DNA from: Symmetrospora coprosmae
Taxonomy: Eukaryota > Basidiomycota > Cystobasidiomycetes > Symmetrosporaceae
Reading direction: 5' to 3'
Assembly: GCA_008802785.1 (NCBI GenBank)
Contig: VUYT01000003.1
Location: forward strand, 558,001-622,000
Length of the DNA stretch: 64,000 bases
Shown here: positions 56,953-64,000 of the stretch, piece by piece
Layout: each line of letters starts with the position of its first letter
Position numbering within the stretch: position 1 is the first letter of the stretch
Program-made: the position numbers and the translations under genes
The notes under the pieces: model-generated
The model's database searches: none
Told to the model about the DNA's origin: nothing
What the model saw: the letters and a program-made list of their open reading frames with translations, nothing else

Positions 56953-58537
56953 TCATCGTTTCGCTTTCTTGGAGGGGCGCCGGCTCGTACCAGCCTGGCT
57001 GGCCGACGCCTTCGCTTTGCTGCCACCGGATGTCGCGCCCCTCTTCTTGGCTTTGGTCCTGCTTGTCTCCGGCTCAACGTAAGTGAGCTTTCCGTCTTTG
57101 CCACGTTTGACGCGCGCGTCAAATTCAATGGGCTCCCGCCTCTTCCTCTCCTCGTAGCCCTGCGTGGTAGAGGGGACATGTCAATCAGGCGGCACACTGG
57201 GCAGATTTGCTTCCTTGCGATCACTACGAGATACTCACAGTGATCCAGACCCATTTCTTCAGAGTCTTTGGATTCCTCCTATCCACGGGCCCAACGCGCT
57301 CGATGTCAGCCACCTCGAGACCATGGATCTCGAGAAACGCCTGAACCTTGTTGGCGAATCCAGAGAAGCACTGCAGGCCGATGAAGTCGTGGTGGCTGGG
57401 CAAAGGTGGGAGGCAGCCAGTCCGGAGATATTAGGTTCGAATGCTGCCGCAAGGACCTGAGCAGCTTACTCGGAATAGATCGCCTGTTGAACGGCAGAAG
57501 ATCCGCGGCGTGGTCAGTCGGCTTGCGCATTAGGCAGCGGATCATCGCCTTCGCTGACCTCGTACTTCCCAAACTTCATGCTCTTGATTGGCTTGATGTA
57601 GTTCGAGTGAAGTGATCCGAACTGGTCATTCAGCTCCGTGACATGCCTCCTGCTGTAGAGCCAGCGAACACGCAAAACTCCGAGATTGCTCTCTTCCCCA
57701 CTCTCCGGGTCAGTGGTCTTGAGGACACAGCAGTCTGCAATCTGCGCGATCCACATATCCTGCGTGCACAATTCGGTACGCCTCGCGCTTGTATTCTGAT
57801 CCTTGTTCTCTTCAAGGTAAAGTGGATCCGGCAGAGTGTAGATGAGGTCGCCGCGATGGAATGCAACCGTCGTCTCTTTGCCTCTGAGCTCGACCTGGGC
57901 GTTGAAGCTGGCATGCATTTTCATTCTCTTCAAAACGTCCTCCTTGCTGATCTTGAGGCACTCGGTTTCCCAGTCATGCTTGCGCAGAGACCACGAGAAT
58001 GGTCAGCATTTAGTACATGACTCATACTGTCGTCATAGAGAGTTAGAATGCAGTACGACCAACTCACACCTTCAGCCGACGTGTTCCTGGAGTCGGGACC
58101 TGGGCGATTGTGCTCGCCTACATCCTCCTCAGCATCGCTCGACTCATCGTCGTCTGTTGTCGTTGTCGTTGTAGATGTGTCCTCGACGTCATTGCGTCCT
58201 CGCTTCGAGCGCAGAGGAGCCCTTGCCCTTCCCGCCTGGTGCCTGGGCATGAGCCTGGGATGTCGATGCCGCAACGTTGCGGTCGGTGCTGACGCTTGAG
58301 TCGCCTCGACCCTGGTTCTGGCTCTGTGTCTGTCGAGCTGCGTGGTCGTCAAGTTGGCAAGGCGGATATGTGCGCATTGGGCGCGTTGAGCGGCGAAAAG
58401 CGGAGAGGGTCGAGGGGGGATGGGGGAGCAACAAGTGAGCGCCGGCGAGTCAGAAGAGTACAAGGGCAGTCAGCACTCGTGTTGAACTGTGTAGCTGTAT
58501 CTTCGTCATCCGACTGACCGCTGCTGGTCCTCGCCAT
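56953..58537 (-). CDS. BAH-like domain protein, paralogue E
   Basis: Supported pieces: complement 58519..58537 (MARTSSG, 19-nt first exon ending AGCG|GTCAGT as in D), a second exon starting at 58337, an acidic segment before 58066 (TDDDESSDAEEDVGEH), 57527..57978 (domain), 57239..57395 and 56953..57159. The domain reads HDWETECLKI, VAFHRGDLIYTLPDP, WIAQIADCCVL, LGVLRVRWLYSRRHV, LHSNYIKPIKSMKF, HHDFIGLQCFSGFANKV and IHGLEVADIERVGP; the tail IEFDARVKRGKDGKLTY and a Lys-rich end follow. The domain exon lacks a good GT donor in the needed phase; AATGC|GCAAGC is a candidate GC-AG intron, which would keep phase. The junctions within the N-terminal region are not resolved. E and D are each other's closest relatives in the array. 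Confidence 0.65.
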
Positions 58538-59772
58538 GTCGTCGCTGCGCGTCAGAGTCCATTTAGGTCAGCTAGGCTTTGGACAGGAGGTGCACGGGCG
58601 AACGAGTCTGCCTGTCCGCTCACGGTGTACGGTGCACTTCTGTTGTTCGTACCAAAGCTGCAAAGGTGCTGTGGGCTGCTGAGCCCTCTGTGGTGGGGGT
58701 TGGCGAGAGGAGACCTCGCTGAAACGCCTTCCGAGTCCGCAGTCGAGCTCGAGAGGATGTCCAGACGGAGATGCGCTCAGGACTACTCTCGAAAATTGCG
58801 CACTTGCCCGCACACTCATAGCGACATTCGGACTACTCGTAAAATACTATGCGTTCTCCTGCTCCTGCTGCTTGGATCTGGCTTCTGCGTCTGCGCGCCG
58901 CCGACGACATGATCTGGACCTCGACAGCGTGACACTGACAATGCGGGTCCGATCCTATGCATCCCTCTGAGCCAGACCATGCGCAACGGCAAAGATACGG
59001 CGCTAAAGTCTTACAGGTCACTGTGCTCTGGCCGCACACCATATGCGGGGCCAACCTCCTCCGCCACTGCAGCCCCATCTCTAGCGCGGGGCTGTTCTGG
59101 TCACTGTGACATCTTTCCGCCACTTCGGGAGCTGCTTCGGGTCACGGCTGCTCTCGAGCCTCTGATTCTTTTCCTCCTGCATTACTGTACTGTCCTTGAC
59201 AAGAAACGCTGGCCGCTCCGCCATCTCCGCCAGAGACCCTTCGCTGACTTCGAGATTGGCGCGCTCGACCATCGCAAGGTCGCGTCGGCCTCGCTCTGCC
59301 TATATGAGAGAGTAACCAGGGCGAGATCTGTTTCTGATCTTGCCCATCTCTTCGACGTTCGTATCAGAGAGGGGACAAGGGTGCTGAGCCTCCTCAAGAC
59401 AATTGCTGCCAGGCCCGCCGCGTCGCTGCAACGCGTCCTTCGCCCTGACGTCACCGTCGACGCCGTCAAGCAGGCCACTGACTTGACTCGAGCGACTGAC
59501 AGCACCATACCGAATCTCTCTTGCAATGGCTCGCCCCTGCTCCTCACTTTGTCCTTCGGGCACTGAATTCCAGCTGTCCCGACTTGACCTCGTATTAGGC
59601 AAGTTCAGCCTGAAATACGCACACGAGAAGGACTCGGGCGTGCTTCAAAGACCGATAAATCCGCCCCACCCATCGCCCCCTGCTCGTCCAACGGGAGCGC
59701 CTTTGTCTGTTTGCTTCTCTTCTTCCTCTGCAGCTTCACTACTTCTACACACAAACACATCGTCACATCGCT
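58538..59772. other. Divergent region, BAH-like E / alternative oxidase
   Basis: About 1.2 kb between outward starts. A 195-codon plus-strand frame (58979..59566) has a helix-like middle (for example HLFDVRIREGTRVLSLLKTI) but overlaps long minus frames and shows no family motif; I do not call it. It should contain the promoters of both flanking genes. Confidence 0.4.
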
Positions 59773-61500
59773 ATGAACACCATCCTATCGCGGCGCATCC
59801 TCGCCTCTGCCGGACCTCCATCACGCCACCTTCTGCTCGCAGCCGCCACTCCGGGTCGGGATCTCGCATCGCGACGGGCGTTCTCGAGTCAGCGCAGCGT
59901 GGTACGGCAGCTACAGGAGCAGCAGCATCAAGAGCCATCATCATCTCAGCAGCACCGCGTTGACAATGCTATCTCCAAGACGGGTGAGCCTGCGCTGCCC
60001 GAGTCAGGCACGCCCGACCGCCGGTACCTGAATCGCTCACTTACTTAAGCGCACTCGCTTGCAGCCTCCACGCAGGACATGCCGACCATCTCGCCTCGTC
60101 TTCCTAGCGATCTCGATAGCGCGACCGTAAACACGGCAACGGCGGACTCACCGCTGTCGAATGCGGCGGCTTTGGAGGAGGACCGGAAGCATGAAGACTG
60201 GGGTGAGCTCGACAAGCGGGTAGCTTGTGGAGGGACATTGTAAAGAGCCGTTCGAGCTCACCTTCCGCTTCGCATGCAATGCACGCAGTCCTCTACCACC
60301 CCGTCTACAATACGCAGGACCTGCACTCAGTCAAAGTCCTCACGCACGAGAACAAGACGCTGTCCGACAAATTCGCAGCGGGCCTCGTCAAGCTGTTCCG
60401 CCGCGGTTTTGACATCGTTACGGGGTACAAGCACACGGACCCGAAGGCGGTCCTTGACGCGACGAGCGACAAAGCCAAAGCACAGATGAGCCTTCAAGAT
60501 ATGCGCAAGAAAGGGCTCGTCATGGACGAGAAGCAGTGGCTGAGCGTGAGTGCACCAAGGCGACTGCTAAGCTCGCTTCACATATACTGACGCTTCTCGC
60601 TTATTGTGCATACGCAGCGTATCCTGTTCCTCGAGAGCATTGCGGGAGTTCCGGGTATGGTCGGAGCTGTCTTGCGGCACCTCCGATCCCTCCGGAGCAT
60701 GAAGCGCGACAATGGTTTCATTCACCTGGTGCGTACGAAGACGGGCGCGATGTTCGTCACGCTATGTCTCAGCTGACACTTGGATCTCACCACCCATCTG
60801 CAGCTACTGGAAGAAGCCGAGAACGAGAGGATGTGAGCTCAGCCCAGCTGTTCCACGCGACGGACATGTTCAGTCGTCTGACGCGCTTTCACCATGATCA
60901 GGCACCTCCTGACCTTCATGAAGGTCGGCCAGCCGTCCCTCTTCTTCCGCGCCATGGTGCTCGGTGCCCAAGGTGTCTTTTTCAACGCTTTTTTCCTCTC
61001 GTACCTCATCTCCCCACGCATCTGCCATCGCTTTGTGGGCAAACTGGAGGAGGAGGCCGTGTACACATATTCGATGGCCATCCAGGAGGTCGAAGAGGGC
61101 CGCTTGCCGGAATGGACTGACAAGCCCGCTCCACGGATCGCTATCGACTACTGGCGGCTGCCGGAGGACGCCAAGATGCTTGATGTGCTCTATGCTATGC
61201 GCAGCGACGAGGCAGGTCACAGGGTGCGTCGAACCTTTCCGCTTCTCCAATATGACGGAGCCAGACTGACGCTTGTGTTCATGTCGGCAGTTTGCAAACC
61301 ACTCTTTCGCCAACTTAGACGAGAAGGACTTCAACCCTTTCGCAATCAAGAAGCCTTCTGGAGCGGTGCAGGGCAGTGTAGTCGGCTTTACCAGGGAGCA
61401 AGGCCTGGAGTGGTACGACAAGGCACGGCAGGACCTGCGCGAGGCAGAACGGAAGCGGCCGTCGACGCAAGAGTCAGGCGAGAGGCAGCCTAAGCAGTGA
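59773..61500 (+). CDS. AOX1: Alternative oxidase, mitochondrial
   Basis: Seven exons (59773..59983, 60065..60202, 60289..60545, 60618..60728, 60804..60832, 60902..61223, 61291..61500) give 425 aa. The N-terminus [14 protein letters not shown] with further Arg residues is a mitochondrial presequence. The mature enzyme has the di-iron ligands in their usual settings: [14 protein letters not shown] (Glu 1), [11 protein letters not shown] (Glu 2 and His 1, split by the 60832/60902 intron), [12 protein letters not shown] (Glu 3) and [13 protein letters not shown] (Glu 4 and His 2). It oxidises ubiquinol and reduces oxygen to water at the inner membrane without pumping protons, bypassing complexes III and IV. 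Exon 5 is 29 nt. The C-terminal extension (about 60 residues, Lys/Glu-rich) is common in fungal AOX. Expression in fungi is often induced by respiratory stress; no site is claimed here. Confidence 0.96.
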
Positions 61501-62524
61501 GGATGCGGAGAGACGGTTATTGCAGTTGGGAATGGCTACATGCGTGACATTGCTTGTTGTATTCATAGGCGCTGATGATGCAAAGACTCCCAACTCCGTC
61601 TGCTAGCCGGCCACACGCTGAGGCTCTCCATCGATTGCAAGGCATTGTAGCATGTGGTGCTGCGTGTGAAGAGAACTGCAGAACAGAGTGGCCTCGTCAG
61701 CGCAGTGCTCTTTCCGCCCGCTTCGCACGGTCCGCCCGGACGTCCTCAAGCTAAAAGAAGGAGGGTGGATGTCGGCGGATATCAGACACTATCTAGCGAA
61801 TATCCCGGATGTGCGTCATCACCCCCGGACGGCCCCGATGCATTGGTGTGCGGTGGGACCATGGTGTCCGGGTCTTGATGTCCCTATCAAGGTATGGTTT
61901 ATCATCGTTTTGTGGGAGGGTGGAAGGGGAAGAGATGGGGCTGACGCGCGGGTGGAGAAGGGCGTGCGGGACGGACTGGCAGGACGTGAGAGGTTGACTT
62001 ACTGTATTCAGTAGGCGAGGCCATGTCCGCTCCTTGTCCCGCATCGAGGGACGTGTCGAGGTCAGACCTGCTCGCAGAACAGGGTAGGAAGGTCGCGCCA
62101 GCAAGCGCCCAGATCCGGGAAGCCACGTTCAAGTTGATGTCGCTCTCATGCCAGCGCCTTCGTTGCCTCTGCTGTTCTGCACCTGCTGGCTGAGCGAAGG
62201 AGAGAGGACTTCCGTCGCGCTGCTCTCGCCCTCTCCAAGCTGAGCTGGCCCTCGTGCAATTTTCCCCCAGAAGGCGATCGAAGCCGGACCTCGACGACCT
62301 CGAGGACAGCGTCGACAGCATTGCCCTCCTGCCCCCCAGCTAAACGTACTTACGCATTAGCGACCCTTTGGTGAGTGAGAAGCAGTGCATGCATGCAGAG
62401 ATGCTGCAGGATGCTCTGTCGCGATCCCGTTGCTGCTCGACACCCGTGGGCTGACTCTGTCCTGCACCCGCTCTGTTCCACTGCCACCCTCGCAGTCACC
62501 GCTGTCTCATCTACAAATCACAAA
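61501..62524. other. Region between AOX and RPS20 with a weak gene candidate
   Basis: About 1 kb. Apart from the low-confidence candidate described separately, it should hold the AOX 3' flank and the RPS20 promoter. No RNA gene seen. Confidence 0.35.
61654..62343 (+). CDS. Candidate short gene with basic N-terminus (uncertain)
   Basis: The frame from the ATG at 61654 starts MVLRVKRTAEQ, then VSAVLFPP and KRRRVDVGGYQTL. The order 'LRVKR... Ala-rich strand ... KRRRVD ... Gln-Thr-Leu' resembles the N-terminus of Iwr1/SLC7A6OS-type proteins, which accompany RNA polymerase II into the nucleus, but the central Iwr1 block was not found. A donor-like GTGCGT follows at about 61810. Further down, after a TTTTCCCCCAG acceptor near 62271, one frame reads KPDLDDLEDSVDSIALLPPS and stops at 62343, which looks coding. 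I could not join these pieces with confidence, so limits and product are tentative. Confidence 0.3.
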
Positions 62525-63118
62525 ATGAGGTGCGCAGGCAGCGAGCGTACGGCATAGTTTGTAGGTTGATCTCTGCTGATCATGCTCTCTCCTCTCGCCC
62601 TCCCAGTTACGTCGCAAAGGAAGACAAGGAGGGAGTCGAGGCCGGATTCTCGGCAAAGACGCACAAGATCCGCATCACGCTCACCTCGAGCAAGGTCAAG
62701 GCCCTCGAGAAGGTGTCGAACGACCTCGTCAACAGGGCAAAGGACAAGGACCTCCGCGTCAAGGGCCCCGTCCGTCTCCCCACCAAGGTCCTCACCCACA
62801 CCACCAGGAAGACGGTGAGTCCGGGTGTACCATAGCGATGAGGGTTGAAGCATGCCAGAACCGTAGCTGATCTTTGGTGTTGCGTGCTCCTCACAGCCCT
62901 GTGGTGAGGGTTCCAAGACCTGGGACCGATACGAGATGAGGATCCACAAGCGCCTCATTGACCTGACCTCGCCTTCCGAGATCGTCAAGCAGATCGTGCG
63001 TGGCCTCCCTTCAGCCCGCGAGCGGATCCACTCCCATACTGACATCCTCTCGACATCACAGACCTCCATGTCCATCGAGCCTGGAGTGGATGTCGAGGTC
63101 ACCCTCTCCGAGAACTAA
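62525..63118 (+). CDS. RPS20: 40S ribosomal protein S20 (uS10)
   Basis: Four exons (62525..62529, 62607..62814, 62897..62995, 63062..63118) give 122 aa, close to the usual 119-120. After [11 protein letters not shown], the uS10 landmarks are [36 protein letters not shown] (the loop that reaches the 18S rRNA head), [19 protein letters not shown] and PSEIVKQI, ending in [10 protein letters not shown]. The protein sits in the head of the small subunit next to RACK1's binding site, so two neighbours on the ribosome are coded in this window. The first coding exon is only 5 nt (ATGAG), the splice completing Ser-2. All introns are GT-AG and 60-85 nt long. Confidence 0.96.
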
Positions 63119-63490
63119 GCTCTCTCCAGGCAGAGGTGTGCGGGCGCTACGGGTGGACTCGCCATTTCGGACTGGAGAGAGCGGCTCGAGGTGATGCAGG
63201 ATGAAATGGAGGATGTACAGGGACGGTAGCTGTCATGGCGCATCGTCGCATCTCCTGTGCTGTCGCGAGACGGGTGACTAGCCGTGCAGCAATGAAAAGC
63301 CGACCTTTCCTCCACTTTTCGTGTCCCGTTTCGCTGCTTTGCTTTGCACTATCGCACATTGCCCTGCTCTCCCTATCGCGATATGCAGTTCTTTCGCTCC
63401 TTGCCGGCCGTCCGTACGCGCTATTCAAGCTCTCCGAGAGCTTGTCGCGCTTTTTGGAGGTTGAGCTCCGCACGACATCAATCCGCCATC
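63119..63490. other. RPS20 3' flank and left flank of the retroelement
   Basis: About 370 bases without a gene. I could not recognise a long terminal repeat here; its partner would lie beyond the window edge. Confidence 0.35.
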
Positions 63491-64000
63491 ATGGAGCACC
63501 TCAGCGTCTTCCGCGGCGTGCAGAAGCTCGAGGGCGCGTCCAACTACAAGCAGTGGTCCTTCGAAGTCCGCACCTACATGAAGGCCTTGCGGGTCTGGTC
63601 CGCCGTCGATCCTACTCGGGCATAAAAATCCGGCGACGAGGACGCGCCCGAACAGATGATCCCTCAGCAGGACGGGCAGCCGCCCAGTACAGACACCTCC
63701 GCTCCCTCGCTCTCATCTTCATCCTCACCTGCTCGTACACCATCTGCACATCCACCATCGCCCGTTGATCTGCACACCCTCGCCTACATCGTCGCCTGCG
63801 TGTCCCCTTCCCACTTCATCTACATCGAACTGGCACAAACCGGACGTCAGGCATGGCGCATACTGCGGGACCTCTACGCGCCAGTCGACAGCATCGCCAT
63901 GGGCTTGCGAAGAAGACAGTTCTGGAGGATGACCCAGGAGCCTGGGGAGAGCTTGGCGCACTGGGGTGCCCGCTTCAGGACCGCAGCGGCAGAGGAGCCC
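63491..64000 (+). mobile_element. Copia-type LTR retroelement fossil, gag region (cut by window edge)
   Basis: The region reads like the gag of Ty1/copia elements: a start resembling LEGASNYKQWSFEVRTYMKA, the usual W-containing opening of copia gag, and further on YAPVDSIAMGLRRRQFW and MTQEPGESLAHWGARF, the 'L...L..LKM.EGESV..H...F' stretch. No single open frame covers it, so the copy looks broken, with at least one break in the part seen. Pol and the right end lie outside the window. Age cannot be estimated without the LTR pair. Confidence 0.75.

Noticed and set aside
57430-57445. GGTTCGAATGC, similar to a tRNA B box
   Set aside because: No A box or cloverleaf can be built around it, and it lies in an intron of BAH-like paralogue E.
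58979-59566. 195-codon plus-strand frame between BAH-like E and AOX
   Set aside because: Overlaps comparably long minus-strand frames, shows no family motif and lies in a divergent promoter region; high GC makes long chance frames common.
62815-62896. Possible box C/D snoRNA in an RPS20 intron (GCGATGA ... CTGA)
   Set aside because: The two boxes are under 40 nt apart, with no D'/C' elements or terminal stem; too short for a guide RNA.

Overview
This window looks like nuclear DNA of a compact, intron-dense fungus, most likely a basidiomycete. Genes are separated by a few hundred bases and most are cut by short introns (about 45-120 nt), many with CTGAC/CTAAC-like branch sites. The gene set is fungal: chitin synthase, KRE2/MNT1-type mannosyltransferase, alternative oxidase, RACK1/Asc1, and a SAK1/Ssp1-type kinase. 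I cannot name the species. Exon boundaries were worked out by hand from GT-AG signals, frame continuity and protein-family (or paralogue) alignment; where they did not close I say so.

Layout. 0.4-5.5 kb: a small secreted protein, a GNAT acetyltransferase, a coiled-coil protein and an F-box protein. 6.1-9.1 kb: RPL12 and RACK1 diverge from a shared promoter; a RACK1 intron carries a U24/snR24-type C/D snoRNA. 9.6-21 kb: TMEM14 protein, CaMKK/SAK1-like kinase, ALY/Yra1 mRNA export factor with an 838-nt intron, GT15 mannosyltransferase, and an unassigned nuclear-looking protein. 21.5-27.4 kb: a 15-exon chitin synthase and a multi-pass membrane protein. 27.8-32.3 kb: three tandem paralogues of an unrecognised helical-domain family. 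32.7-46.2 kb: UBA3, VPS33, an unknown protein, mitochondrial 3-hydroxyisobutyryl-CoA hydrolase, an MFS carrier and a Cys/His-repeat protein. 46.6-58.5 kb: five head-to-tail paralogues with a BAH-like domain. 59.8-63.1 kb: alternative oxidase and RPS20. The right edge carries part of a copia-type retroelement fossil.

Common themes are translation and ribosome function (RPL12, RPS20, RACK1, U24), wall building (chitin synthase, mannosyltransferase), mitochondrial metabolism (AOX, HIBCH) and protein/vesicle control (UBA3, VPS33, F-box). The most unusual content is the pair of local gene-family arrays (five BAH-like genes and three helical-domain genes), the snoRNA kept in the RACK1 host gene, the very long ALY/Yra1 intron, and a series of micro-exons of 5-13 nt.
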